DNA of 54,468 bases from Nocardia nova NBRC 15556 (lineage in GTDB: Bacteria; Actinomycetota; Actinomycetes; Mycobacteriales; Mycobacteriaceae). Position 1 is the stretch's first letter. Every line of letters begins with the position of its first letter. A program made the position numbers and the translations under genes. The DNA is taken from assembly GCF_001613005.1 (NCBI RefSeq), contig NZ_BDBN01000073.1, positions 1 to 54,468 on the forward strand, read 5' to 3'. The notes below the pieces were generated by a model that saw nothing but the letters and a program-made list of their open reading frames with translations, was not told where the DNA came from and did no database searches. This document shows, piece after piece, positions 24,429 through 33,909 of the stretch.

Positions 24429-26396
24429 GTGACCGCCACCGCCACCGGACGACCGCGTTCGGCTTTGACGGACTGGTTGCTGCAGGGCGCCGACGAGGAC
24501 CGCTACTCCCGCCATCCCGGCCCGATGGTGAAGCAGGCCGAAGAGCAGCATCAACGGTCGTGGTGGCAGGTGATGTGCCTGACCGGGGTCGACTACTTCT
24601 CCACCCTCGGCTATCAGCCCGGCATCGCCGCGCTGGCCGCCGGCGTGCTGTCCCCGCTGGCGACGCTGGTGCTGGTCGCGCTGACGTTGCTGGGCGCGCT
24701 GCCGGTGTATCGGCGAGTGGCCCGCGAATCTCCACACGGCGGCGGTTCGCTGGCCATGTTCGCCGATATCCTTCCCCGCTGGACCGGCAAACTGTTCATC
24801 CTGGTCCTGCTCGGATTCGCCGCCACCGACTTCGTGATCACCATGACGCTGTCGGCGGCCGACGGCGCCGCCCACATCGTCGAGAATCCGTTCGTGCCGC
24901 AGGCGCTGCACGGGCACGGGCTCGCGATCACCCTCACCCTGCTGGCACTGCTGGCCGCGATCTTTCTCAAAGGATTCGCCGAGGCGATCCGAATCGCGAT
25001 CGGGCTGGTCGGGGTCTACCTGGCGCTGAACCTGGTGGTCGCTGTCGTCGGGGTGTGGAAGGTCGCCACCGCCTCGCACCTGGTCGTCGACTGGGGCCAC
25101 GCCATGACCGCCCAGCACGGCAGCGTCTTCGCGATGGTGGGCATCTCGCTGCTCGTCTTCCCCAAACTCGCGCTCGGACTCTCGGGTTTCGAAACGGGTG
25201 TGGCGGTGATGCCGCAGATCAAAGGCGGCCCCGGCGACACCGAGGAGCACCCGGAGCAGCGGATCGGCGGCGCGCGCAAACTGCTGACCACGGCCGCGCT
25301 GATCATGAGCGCATTCCTCATCGTCACCAGCTTCATCACCGTGGTGCTGATCCCGGAACGCGAATTCGAATCCGGCGGATCCGCCAACGGCCGCGCGCTG
25401 GCCTATCTCGCCCACGAGTATCTGGGCAACGGATTCGGCACCGTCTACGACATCTCCACCATCGCCATACTGTGGTTCGCCGGCGCCTCGGCCATGGCCG
25501 GACTGCTCAACCTGGTGCCGCGGTACCTGCCCCGCTACGGCATGGCGCCGGAATGGGCGCGCGCCACCCGTCCGCTGGTGCTGGTGTTCGCGGTGATCGC
25601 TTTCGGCATCACCTGGTACTTCGACGCCGACGTCGACGCCCAGGGCGGCGCCTACGCCACCGGTGTGCTCGTGCTGATCACCTCCGCCGCCGTCGCCGTC
25701 ACCCTGTCCGCGGCACGAAAACGCCAGCGCGGCAAGGTTTTCGGATTCGGTGCCGTGGCGGCCGTATTCGTCTACACCACCATCGCCAATATCGTGGAAC
25801 GCCCCGAGGGCGTGCAGCTGGCCTCGCTGTTCATCATCGCCATCATCGTGGTGTCGTTCGTGTCGCGGGCGCGGCGCGCGTTCGAGCTGCGGGCCATCGA
25901 GGTCGACTTCGACGACAAGGCGGCCTGGCTCATCGACAAGATCGCCGCCTCGGGCACCATCCGCATCGTCACCCACGACCTCGACGACGTCGACGCCCGC
26001 CGGCCCGACGACTACCGGCAGAAGGAAGCCGAACAGCGGATCGAAAGCCACATCCCCGCCAAGGAGCCGATCCTGTTCCTCGAGGTGATCGTCAAGGACG
26101 CCTCGGAATTCTCCACCGACCTCAACGTCGGCGCGGTCGAGATCGACTGCTACAAAATCCTCTCCGTCGAAGCCGCCGCGGTGCCCAACTCGATCGCCGC
26201 GATCCTGCTCGCGATACGCGATCGCACCGGCATGAATCCGCACGTGTATTTCGAATGGACCGAGGGCAATCCGCTGCTCAACCTGCTGAAATTCCTGTTC
26301 GTCGGTGAGGGCGAGGTCGCGCCGGTGACCCGGGAGATTCTGCGGCGCGCTGTCGCCGATCCGAATCAGCGCCCGCACGTACACGTCGACAGCTGA
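24429..26396 (+). CDS. APC-superfamily permease, KimA-like, with C-terminal soluble domain
   Basis: A 655-residue transporter with about 12 helices (residues 35-480). The first helix region reads MCLTGVDYFSTLGYQPGIAA, and the loop ESPHGGGSLAMFADIL corresponds to the Gly-rich loop of KimA/APC carriers. The C-terminal 170 residues are cytosolic and carry a USP-like fold (KEPILFLEVIVKDASEF). The architecture is that of KimA-type potassium importers, but many relatives are annotated amino-acid permeases, so the substrate is open. GTG 24429 has GAGGGGG just upstream. It is divergent from the MHS carrier. Confidence 0.85.
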   Translation: MTATATGRPRSALTDWLLQGADEDRYSRHPGPMVKQAEEQHQRSWWQVMCLTGVDYFSTLGYQPGIAALAAGVLSPLATLVLVALTLLGALPVYRRVARESPHGGGSLAMFADILPRWTGKLFILVLLGFAATDFVITMTLSAADGAAHIVENPFVPQALHGHGLAITLTLLALLAAIFLKGFAEAIRIAIGLVGVYLALNLVVAVVGVWKVATASHLVVDWGHAMTAQHGSVFAMVGISLLVFPKLALGLSGFETGVAVMPQIKGGPGDTEEHPEQRIGGARKLLTTAALIMSAFLIVTSFITVVLIPEREFESGGSANGRALAYLAHEYLGNGFGTVYDISTIAILWFAGASAMAGLLNLVPRYLPRYGMAPEWARATRPLVLVFAVIAFGITWYFDADVDAQGGAYATGVLVLITSAAVAVTLSAARKRQRGKVFGFGAVAAVFVYTTIANIVERPEGVQLASLFIIAIIVVSFVSRARRAFELRAIEVDFDDKAAWLIDKIAASGTIRIVTHDLDDVDARRPDDYRQKEAEQRIESHIPAKEPILFLEVIVKDASEFSTDLNVGAVEIDCYKILSVEAAAVPNSIAAILLAIRDRTGMNPHVYFEWTEGNPLLNLLKFLFVGEGEVAPVTREILRRAVADPNQRPHVHVDS

Positions 26397-26645
26397 CCGG
26401 GCGCTCGCAGGAGGCAGTGCGTGGTCGGCGAGACCTCGGCATATCGCGGGCGAACGCGCCCGTCGCCCCCGCGAGAGCCCACGTGCGGTTGTGTTGGGAC
26501 AATAGGGCGGGCCGACGGTGCGATCGTCGGGGGCTGTGGCGGCCCGGACGCGCGTGAACCGGACAGCTGGTGTTTGCGCAACGGTAACCCCAATGTGAGA
26601 GAACCGGACGTCCGATAGCCGGGAACGGGAGAGGTAGGCAGCAAC
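26397..26645. other. Intergenic region before the NRPS gene
   Basis: These 249 bp separate the APC gene from the NRPS. They carry no convincing gene. Short promoter-like pieces (for example TTGCGC near 26573) exist but none stands out; a GGAGAGG about 12 nt before the GTG start is the likely ribosome-binding site. Confidence 0.4.
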
Positions 26646-29600
26646 GTGATCGTCGGTTCGCAGTCGGGCGCGGGCGCTACCGACGCGCCACTCACCGCGC
26701 CCTCGGGCAGCGACACGAATGGTGAGCCCCCTGAACCCACAGCCTCTGCGGACTCCCCGGTCTCGACGGACTCCCAGACCGCGACGGACCCCGAAGCTCC
26801 GATGAGCTCCGAGACCGCGACGGATTCCCGAACCCGCGCAGATGCCGGCCCCTCCGGCTCGGCGGTGACCGAAACCGACGGGACCGAGGTCGCCGACCCG
26901 GACTCCGGCCGGCGTACCGCGCAGGCTCCCGCCTCGCCGCTGCTGCGCGGCGCCGCCGCGGCGCAGCCTCGCACACTGGTCGACATCCTCGCCGAAACAG
27001 CACACGCGCACCCCGACGCCGATGCCGTCGACGACGGCACGGAGGTACTGACCTATCGGGAGTTGCTCGCGGCGATCGACGCGACGGTAACCGAGTTGCG
27101 GGCGGCGGGCATCCGGCGCGGCGACCGGGTCGGAGTGCGGATTCCCTCGGGAACCGCACGGCTGTATGTGACCATCCTCGCCGTCCTGCGCGCCGGGGCC
27201 GCCTACGTCCCCGTCGACGCCGACGACCCGGAGGAACGCGCCGAACTGGTCTTCGGCGAGGCCGCGGTCGCCGCCGTCGTCACTGCCGACGGCATCACCG
27301 CCGTGCGCCGAGACGACACCGCCATGCGCCGAGACGACACCGCCATGCGCGCGGACGACACCGCCGTGGGCCGAGACGGCACCGACCCGCGTGGAGACGG
27401 CAACCGCGCGCCGGCCGATCCCGACGCGCCCGGCCCCACGGTCGACGACGACGCGTGGATCATCTTCACCTCCGGCTCCACGGGAACCCCCAAGGGGGTG
27501 GCGGTCACCCACCGCAACGCCGCCGCATTCGTCGACGCCGAAGCGCGAATGTTTTTGCGGCAGGACCCGATCGGGCCCGGCGACCGGGTGCTGGCCGGAC
27601 TGTCGGTGGCCTTCGACGCGTCCTGCGAGGAGATGTGGCTGGCGTGGCGGCACGGCGCGTGCCTGGTGCCGGCGCCGCGTGCGCTGGTACGTAGCGGGAT
27701 GGATCTGGGGCCCTGGCTGGTGCGCCGCGAGATCAGCATCGTGTCCACGGTGCCCACCCTGGCCGCCATGTGGCCGCCGGAAGCGCTCGACGCGGTGCGG
27801 CTGCTGATCTTCGGCGGCGAGGCGGTGCCCCCGGAACTGGCCGAGCGGCTCGCCGGCAGCGACGACCGCGAGGTGTGGAACACCTACGGCCCCACCGAGG
27901 CCACCGTGGTGGCGTGCGCGGCACAGCTCACCGGCACGCCGCCGGTGCGCATCGGATTACCGCTGGACGGCTGGGATCTGGCCGTCGTCGACGCCGAGGG
28001 CACACCGGTCGTCGAAGGGGAAGCCGGTGAACTGGTGATCGGCGGCGTCGGGCTGGCCCGCTACCTCGACCCGGCCAAGGACGCCGAGAAGTACGCGCCG
28101 ATGCCGACACTCGGATGGCAGCGCGCCTACCGCTCCGGCGATATGGTGCGCAACGACCCCGCGGGGCTGATCTTCCTCGGCCGCGCCGACGACCAGGTCA
28201 AAGTCGGGGGACGGCGGATCGAGCTCGGCGAACTCGACGCCGCGCTGCAACATCTGCCCGGCGTCACCGCCGCCGCGGCCGCCGTGCGCACCACCGCCAC
28301 CGGCACCCCGATCCTCGTGGGCTACCTGTCCACCGGCGACGACGGCATCGACCTGTCGCACGCGCGGGAACTGCTCGCCGAACGACTGCCCGCGGCCCTC
28401 GTGCCCCGGCTGGCCGTGCTGGACGAATTACCCACGCGCACATCGGGAAAGGTCGACCGTGACGCGCTGCCGTGGCCGCTGCCCGGCGCCGACGGCGAAC
28501 CCGGCGCGGGTTTGGACGGCACCGCGTATTGGCTTGCGGGACTGTGGCATTCGGTGCTCGGCGCCGATGTCGATGACTTGGACTCGGACTTCTTCGACCT
28601 CGGCGGCGGTTCGCTGTCGGCGGCGCAGCTGGTCACCGCGCTGCGCGAACGGCTGCCGCAGATCACCGTCGCCGACCTCTACGATCATCCGCGCCTCGGC
28701 GCGCTGGCCGAATTCATCGACGCCGCCGCCCCCACCGAACAAGCGCCCACCCGCCACGTCACCCCGACACCGCGGCGCGCGCAATGGTTCCAGGTGCTGG
28801 CCTCGGTGCCGCTGACCACCCTCACCGGCCTGCAATGGCTCACCTGGCTCGGCGTGGTCACCAACATCGCCTCCCGCTTCGGTGCGCTGCCGTGGATGCC
28901 GGGACTGTCGTGGTGGTGGGCGCTGGCCGGATTCGTGCTGTTCATCTCACCGCCCGGCCGGATGGCGATCTGCGTGGCCGGCGCCCGCATCCTGCTGCGC
29001 GGCGTGCGCGCCGGCAGCTACCCACGCGGCGGCTCGGTCCATCTGCGCCTGTGGACGGCGGTGCGGATGGCCGAGGCCGCGGGCGCGGAAAACCTCTCCG
29101 GCGCACCGTGGATGGTGCCGTTCGCCCGCGCGCTCGGGGCACGCATCGGGCGCGGCGTCGACCTGCACACGCTGCCGCCGGTCACCGGGATGCTCGAACT
29201 CGGCGACGGCTGCAGCGTCGAACCGGAAGTGGACCTGGCCGGATACTGGATCGACGGCGACCTCGTGCACATCGGGGAAATCCGCATCGGGCCCGGCGCG
29301 GTGGTCGGTTCCCGCTCCACGGTGATGCCCGGCGCGGTGATCGGCAAGAACGCCGTCGTGGAACCGGGCTCGGCGGTATTCGGGAAGGTGAAAGCGGGCC
29401 AGAGCTGGGCCGGATCGCCCGCGGTGAAAGTCGGTCCCGCCGAACATCGCTGGCCCGCCGGCACACCGCCGCGCGCACTGCACTGGGTGCTCGTCTTCGG
29501 CGTCACCTCGATGCTGCTGTCGGCGCTGCCGGTGTTCGCCCTGGCCGCGGGCGGACTGCTGCTGGCCTGGTGGATCCGCGACGAAACAACGCTGACCGGG

Positions 29601-30878
29601 GCGCTGGCACACGCGATGCTGGTGCTGCCGGTGGCCGCGCTGATCGTGCTCGCGGTCTTCGCTGTGGTGACCGTCGTCGCGATCCGCGTGCTCGCGATCG
29701 GATTGACCGAGGGCTACCACCCCGTGCGTAGTCGTGTCGGCTGGCAGGCCTGGGCCACCGAACGGCTCACCGACTCCGCGCGGACCTTCCTGTTCCCGCT
29801 GTATGCCAGCCTGCTCACTCCGCTGTGGCTGCGGCTGCTCGGCGCCGACGTGGGCAAGGGCGTCGAGGCGTCGACGGTGCTGCTGCTGCCGAAATTCACC
29901 AAGGTCGCCGACGGGGCCTTCCTCGCCGACGACACCATGATCGCCGGCTACGAACTCGGCGGCGGCTGGATGCACATCGGCGGCGCCAAGGTGGGAAAGC
30001 GGGCCTTTCTGGGTAACTCCGGTATGACCGCGCCCGGACGGCGGGTGCCCAAGAACGGTTTGGTGGCGGTGTTGTCGGCGGCTCCGGAGAAGGCGAAGGC
30101 GGGTTCGTCGTGGCTGGGCAGCCCGCCGGTGCGGTTGCGCCGCACCGCCGGCGATTCCGACACCGCGCGCACCTTCGATCCGCCGCTGCGGTTGAAACTG
30201 GCGCGCGCGCTGGTGGAGACCTGCCGGCTGATCCCGGTGATCCTCAGCTTCGGCATCGGGCTCGGTGTGTTGTTCGCCTTGGCCTGGCTGGCCTCCGGGC
30301 CCGGATACTGGCTGGCCGCACTCTGTTCCGGTGTGGTGCTGCTGATCGCCGGCGCCGCGGCCGGTGCGTGCGCGGTGGCGGCGAAATGGTTGATCGTCGG
30401 ACGTATCCGGAAGGTGGAACATCCGCTCTGGAGTTCGTTCGTGTGGCGCAACGAGGTGTGCGACGCGTTCGTGGAAACCGTTGCCGCGCCGTGGTTCGCG
30501 CGCGCGGCCACCGGCACCGCGGTGATGAACATCTGGCTGCGCGGGCTCGGCGCGCGCATCGGGCGCGGAGTGTGGTGCGAATCGTACTGGCTGCCCGAGG
30601 CCGATCTGGTGAGCCTCGGCGACGGAGCGACGGTGGAACGCGGCTGTGTCGTGCAAACACATCTGTTCCATGATCGGATCATGTCCATGGACAGCGTGAC
30701 CCTCGAGGCCGGAGCCACCCTCGGCCCGCACTGCGTGGCACTGCCCGCGGCCCGCATCGGCGCCGGTGCGACCGTGGGCCCGGCGTCGCTGGTGATGCGC
30801 GGGGACACCGTCCCCGCGTCGACCCGGTGGCAGGGCAATCCGATTGCGCCGTGGCCGGATACCCGGCGCGGTAAGTGA
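26646..30878 (+). CDS. Pls/PosA-family NRPS (A-PCP-membrane/left-handed beta-helix)
   Basis: A 1410-residue single-module synthetase. Residues 1-105 are Ser/Thr/Asp-rich and likely disordered. The adenylation domain (about 110-615) has WIIFTSGSTGTPKGVAVTH, NTYGPTEATVVACAA, YRSGDMV and TSGKVDRDALP. A carrier domain follows, with DLGGGSLSA and Ser656 as the phosphopantetheine site. The last 730 residues alternate membrane helices with three hexapeptide-repeat (left-handed beta-helix) blocks, as in poly-epsilon-lysine synthetase Pls and PosA. No condensation or thioesterase domain is present; in this family the C-terminal region joins amino-acid monomers. The amino acid and product cannot be read by eye. 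A tandem 7-residue repeat interrupts the adenylation domain. The M1 peptidase gene follows 13 nt later. Confidence 0.9.
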   Translation: MIVGSQSGAGATDAPLTAPSGSDTNGEPPEPTASADSPVSTDSQTATDPEAPMSSETATDSRTRADAGPSGSAVTETDGTEVADPDSGRRTAQAPASPLLRGAAAAQPRTLVDILAETAHAHPDADAVDDGTEVLTYRELLAAIDATVTELRAAGIRRGDRVGVRIPSGTARLYVTILAVLRAGAAYVPVDADDPEERAELVFGEAAVAAVVTADGITAVRRDDTAMRRDDTAMRADDTAVGRDGTDPRGDGNRAPADPDAPGPTVDDDAWIIFTSGSTGTPKGVAVTHRNAAAFVDAEARMFLRQDPIGPGDRVLAGLSVAFDASCEEMWLAWRHGACLVPAPRALVRSGMDLGPWLVRREISIVSTVPTLAAMWPPEALDAVRLLIFGGEAVPPELAERLAGSDDREVWNTYGPTEATVVACAAQLTGTPPVRIGLPLDGWDLAVVDAEGTPVVEGEAGELVIGGVGLARYLDPAKDAEKYAPMPTLGWQRAYRSGDMVRNDPAGLIFLGRADDQVKVGGRRIELGELDAALQHLPGVTAAAAAVRTTATGTPILVGYLSTGDDGIDLSHARELLAERLPAALVPRLAVLDELPTRTSGKVDRDALPWPLPGADGEPGAGLDGTAYWLAGLWHSVLGADVDDLDSDFFDLGGGSLSAAQLVTALRERLPQITVADLYDHPRLGALAEFIDAAAPTEQAPTRHVTPTPRRAQWFQVLASVPLTTLTGLQWLTWLGVVTNIASRFGALPWMPGLSWWWALAGFVLFISPPGRMAICVAGARILLRGVRAGSYPRGGSVHLRLWTAVRMAEAAGAENLSGAPWMVPFARALGARIGRGVDLHTLPPVTGMLELGDGCSVEPEVDLAGYWIDGDLVHIGEIRIGPGAVVGSRSTVMPGAVIGKNAVVEPGSAVFGKVKAGQSWAGSPAVKVGPAEHRWPAGTPPRALHWVLVFGVTSMLLSALPVFALAAGGLLLAWWIRDETTLTGALAHAMLVLPVAALIVLAVFAVVTVVAIRVLAIGLTEGYHPVRSRVGWQAWATERLTDSARTFLFPLYASLLTPLWLRLLGADVGKGVEASTVLLLPKFTKVADGAFLADDTMIAGYELGGGWMHIGGAKVGKRAFLGNSGMTAPGRRVPKNGLVAVLSAAPEKAKAGSSWLGSPPVRLRRTAGDSDTARTFDPPLRLKLARALVETCRLIPVILSFGIGLGVLFALAWLASGPGYWLAALCSGVVLLIAGAAAGACAVAAKWLIVGRIRKVEHPLWSSFVWRNEVCDAFVETVAAPWFARAATGTAVMNIWLRGLGARIGRGVWCESYWLPEADLVSLGDGATVERGCVVQTHLFHDRIMSMDSVTLEAGATLGPHCVALPAARIGAGATVGPASLVMRGDTVPASTRWQGNPIAPWPDTRRGK
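27303..27386 (+). repeat. Tandem 21-bp repeats inside the NRPS adenylation domain
   Basis: Four units of 21 bp start at 27303, 27324, 27345 and 27366, coding RRDDTAM, RRDDTAM, RADDTAV and GRDGTDP. The first two differ at one base. They add a charged heptad loop between early adenylation motifs, ahead of the ATP-binding FTSGSTG segment. The copy number may vary between strains. Confidence 0.85.
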
Positions 30879-30891
30879 AGGCAGGTCGTCG

Positions 30892-32250
30892 GTGAAGCTG
30901 GGCAAAGGTGGCGCCGAGGCGCCGATCGACGACTATCTGCCGCAGAACGGCAACCGCGGCTATCGGGTCTCGCGTTACGAACTGGACCTGATGTACAAGG
31001 TCGCCGCCAACCGGCTGACCGGGCGGGCCACCATCACGGCGGTGACCACCGCGGTGCAGCCGCGGTTCGCGCTGGATCTGTCGCAAACACTGAGTGTGGC
31101 AAAGGTTTTCGTCAACGGCGCCAAACCCGCCAAATACACCCACACCCGCGGGAAGCTGACGATCACACCCGCGCGCCAGGTCCCGCCGGGCGCGGCACTG
31201 TCGATCGTGGTGCACTACGGCGGCACCCCGAAACCCGTGCGCGGGCCGTGGGGTGAGGTCGGCTGGGAGGAACTCACCGACGGTGTGCTCGTGGCGAGCC
31301 AGCCCAACGGCGCGGCGTCCTGGTTCCCGTGCGACGACCACCCCAGCTCCAAGGCGAGCTACCGGATATCGATCACCACCGACTCCCCGTATCACGCGCT
31401 CGCCAACGGCGTACTGACCGCTCGCACCACCAAATCCAGCCAGACCACCTGGGTGTACGAGCAGTCCGAGCCGATGGCCTCCTATCTGGCCACCATCCAG
31501 ATCGGACCCTATCGCGCCCACCGCATCGACGCCGGACGCCTCACGAAGGTGCCGATGACCGCGGTGCTACCGCCGCGGCTGCGCACCGCCTTCGACCACG
31601 ACTTCGCTCGGCAACCACAGATGATGGCCGAATTCGAGCGCCGGTTCGGGCCCTATCCGTTTCCCGGCTACACCGTCGTCGTCACCGACGACGAGCTCGA
31701 AATCCCCATCGAGGCACAGGGATTGTCGATCTTCGGCGCCAACCACTGCGACGGGCAGCGCGGCGCGGAACGGCTCATCGCGCACGAACTGGCCCACCAG
31801 TGGTTCGGCAACAGCCTCACCGTGCGGCAGTGGCGCGACATCTGGCTGCACGAGGGCTTCGCCTGCTACGCCGAATGGATCTGGTCCCAGGCCGGCGGCG
31901 GACCCAGCGCCGACCAGCTGGCCCGCGCCGCCCGCCAGAACCTCGCCCGGTCCGCGCAGGATCTCGTGATCGGCGATCCCGGGCCGGCGTCGATGTTCGA
32001 CGACCGGGTGTACAAACGCGGCGCCCTCACCCTGCATGCCCTGCGCCTGCGCCTCGGCGACGACGCCTTCTTCTCCCTGCTGCGCGACTGGACCGCCCGG
32101 CACCGCTACGGCACCGTCGCCGCCGAGGACTTCACCGACCTCGCCGGCCACTACAGCCCCGCCCCGCTGCGCGAGTTGTGGGACAGCTGGCTCTACCGCG
32201 CGGCGTTGCCCGAGCTGCCGCAGCACGGGCTGGGCGCGGTCGGCAGCTGA
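30892..32250 (+). CDS. M1-family zinc metallopeptidase (aminopeptidase N-like)
   Basis: A 452-residue peptidase. The zinc site is H298-E-L-A-H302, with E321 (in WLHEGF) as third ligand, the HExxH-18-E spacing of family M1. The N-terminal beta domain (about 20-200) has YRVSRYELDLMYKVAANRL, and a substrate-side segment precedes the active site. The C-terminal helical domain of full-size aminopeptidase N is missing, as in other short actinobacterial M1 enzymes. No signal peptide is seen. GTG 30892 is used because it begins VKLGKGG just after an AGG-type site. It lies 13 nt behind the NRPS, so both are surely on one transcript; trimming or recycling of the NRPS product is an inference. It is convergent with the patatin gene, one base apart. 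Confidence 0.9.
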   Translation: MKLGKGGAEAPIDDYLPQNGNRGYRVSRYELDLMYKVAANRLTGRATITAVTTAVQPRFALDLSQTLSVAKVFVNGAKPAKYTHTRGKLTITPARQVPPGAALSIVVHYGGTPKPVRGPWGEVGWEELTDGVLVASQPNGAASWFPCDDHPSSKASYRISITTDSPYHALANGVLTARTTKSSQTTWVYEQSEPMASYLATIQIGPYRAHRIDAGRLTKVPMTAVLPPRLRTAFDHDFARQPQMMAEFERRFGPYPFPGYTVVVTDDELEIPIEAQGLSIFGANHCDGQRGAERLIAHELAHQWFGNSLTVRQWRDIWLHEGFACYAEWIWSQAGGGPSADQLARAARQNLARSAQDLVIGDPGPASMFDDRVYKRGALTLHALRLRLGDDAFFSLLRDWTARHRYGTVAAEDFTDLAGHYSPAPLRELWDSWLYRAALPELPQHGLGAVGS

Positions 32251-32251
32251 C

Positions 32252-33091
32252 TCAGGCGTCGAATCCGACGTCGGCCAATTGCCGTGCCGCATCGGCGGAT
32301 TGGCGCAACCCGGCTTCGTAGGCAGGGGTCAGCGCGGCCGGGTTGAACACGTCGATGCCGAAGACGGCCACCGCCTCGGCATCGGGGGCGATGGAGATCT
32401 CGGTCTCCGCGCCGTGCGCGCGATCGGTGCGGGTGCGGGGGAACATGTGCGCCAGCGGTTCCATGATCACCACGATCTGCGCGCCGGCGGCCAGGTCGGC
32501 ATTGAGGGCCGAGCGCACACCGCCGTCGAAATAGCGGGATTCACCGATCGGGATCGGCGGGAAGACGCCCGGGACCGAGGTGCTCGCGGCCAGTGCCTGC
32601 GGCAACGTCGCCGCGGTGTCGCGGGTCCACACCTGCAGTTCGCCGGTGCCGATATCGACCGTGGTGACGCGCAGGTCGGCCTCCGGCCATTCGGTGACAC
32701 CGGCCAGCCGGGCGATCCGTTCGACGTGGGCGTCGGGATCTCCGGCCTCGGTGGCCAGCGCCAATTCGCCCATGCGGCGGCGGATTTCGCGCGCGTCGCC
32801 GGGGGTGGTTCGCAATGAGAAGATCTCGGCGAGTCGGCGCGGATCCGGTGCGAACGATTCGCCGCCCGGCGACCGGGTGGCCCCCAGGTGTTCCAGATCC
32901 CCGCCCGCCGCGAGCACCGCACCGACCACCGACCCTGCCGACGTGCCCACGATCCGGTCCGCGCGCGCGGGATCGATCCCGGCGGCACGCAATCCGACCA
33001 TCACCCCCGCCATCCACGCGATCCCGACGGGACCGCCGCCGCCCAGTACCAATGCGGTGCGGAATCGGTCGGGCGAGAGTGCGGCACACAT
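32252..33091 (-). CDS. Patatin-like phospholipase (RssA/NTE-like)
   Basis: The 279-residue protein contains the full patatin core: oxyanion loop LVLGGGGPVGIAW, nucleophile elbow GTSAGSVV with Ser as nucleophile, and the DGG triplet (RYFDGGVRSALNADL) with the catalytic Asp. It should be an active Ser-Asp lipid acyl hydrolase, probably cytoplasmic or membrane-associated since no signal peptide is present. The ATG at 33089-33091 puts the oxyanion loop near the N-terminus as usual. It is divergent from a TetR gene (150 bp away), which may regulate it. The physiological lipid is unknown. Confidence 0.92.
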   Translation of the reverse strand: MCAALSPDRFRTALVLGGGGPVGIAWMAGVMVGLRAAGIDPARADRIVGTSAGSVVGAVLAAGGDLEHLGATRSPGGESFAPDPRRLAEIFSLRTTPGDAREIRRRMGELALATEAGDPDAHVERIARLAGVTEWPEADLRVTTVDIGTGELQVWTRDTAATLPQALAASTSVPGVFPPIPIGESRYFDGGVRSALNADLAAGAQIVVIMEPLAHMFPRTRTDRAHGAETEISIAPDAEAVAVFGIDVFNPAALTPAYEAGLRQSADAARQLADVGFDA

Positions 33092-33213
33092 GAGCGCGAC
33101 ACTACCGGCGCGCTCTCCGCCGCGCAGCGCCTCGGACCTCACGGAGCGCCTCGATCGCGCGCTGTCGGTGTGCTGTGCCGGTCGCGATCGTGTGGCGCAC
33201 ACCACCGAGTATT

Positions 33214-33227
33214 AGAGCAATTGCTCT
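33214..33227. promoter_or_regulatory. Perfect 14-bp palindrome, probable TetR operator
   Basis: AGAGCAATTGCTCT is fully palindromic and lies 14 bp before the TetR start, in the divergent gap with the patatin gene. TGTTAT at 33227-33232 could be the -10, leaving a leaderless transcript starting near the GTG at 33242. Confidence 0.65.
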
Positions 33228-33241
33228 GTTATGGTGAGGTC

Positions 33242-33862
33242 GTGCCCCGCCCCCGCATCCACGACCTCGATGTCGTTCTCGACCATGCCGAAGCGCTCGC
33301 CGTGGCCGCGGGTGTGCCCGCCGTGACGATTCGCGCGGTCGCGGCTGCCAGCGGCATGTCGAACGGGGCGATCTACCACAGTTTCGGCTCGCGCGCGCAA
33401 CTGGTGGCGCGCATGTGGATTCGCGCCGCGCACCGGTTCCTGGACGTGCAGAACGAACTCGTCGACGAGGCGCTGGCGGACGGATCCGGCAGCGAGGCCG
33501 CCGTGCAGGCGGTCGTGCGCGCGGCCGAGGCGCCCGCGGAGTTCGCCGCACGGTATCCGGCCTCGTCCCGCCTGGTGACGATGCTGCGGCACGACGAGGT
33601 GCTCGCCGCGGAGCTGCCCGAGAGTGTGGCCGCCGAGGTGCGCGCCCAGCACCGCGGGCTCGTCGCGGTGATGCGGCGGTTGTCGGCGCACCTGTGGCAG
33701 CGCGAGGACCGGCGCGCGGTCGAGGTGATCACCGTCTGCATCGTCGATCTGCCCACCGCGCTGCTGCTGTCGCGTGACCGCCTCGCCGACCCCGACACCC
33801 GGATGCGGTTGCGGGCCGCCGTCCGTTCCGCCGTCAGCGCCGGACCACCACCGAAACACTGA
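33242..33862 (+). CDS. TetR-family transcriptional regulator
   Basis: A 206-residue TetR protein. The HTH is IRAVAAASGMSNGAIYHSFG, followed by SRAQLVARMW, the closing helix. The C-terminal ligand domain has no recognisable subtype. The GTG at 33242 (VPRPRIHD) comes 14 bp after a perfect palindrome that is the likely autoregulatory site, and no Shine-Dalgarno is obvious, which fits a leaderless mRNA. The next gene, 47 bp downstream on the same strand, is an enoyl-CoA hydratase/isomerase, and the divergent one is a patatin; both are candidate targets, suggesting control by an acyl-CoA or fatty acid. Confidence 0.88.
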   Translation: MPRPRIHDLDVVLDHAEALAVAAGVPAVTIRAVAAASGMSNGAIYHSFGSRAQLVARMWIRAAHRFLDVQNELVDEALADGSGSEAAVQAVVRAAEAPAEFAARYPASSRLVTMLRHDEVLAAELPESVAAEVRAQHRGLVAVMRRLSAHLWQREDRRAVEVITVCIVDLPTALLLSRDRLADPDTRMRLRAAVRSAVSAGPPPKH

Positions 33863-33909
33863 CCCCCACACCACAAACCGGCTACCAACGAAGCACCGAA
33901 GGAGATCCG

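Noticed and set aside
24261..27653. Long minus-strand open frame with many His, Asp and Gln residues
   Set aside because: It is the antisense shadow of the APC transporter and the start of the NRPS; codon use fits the plus-strand genes.
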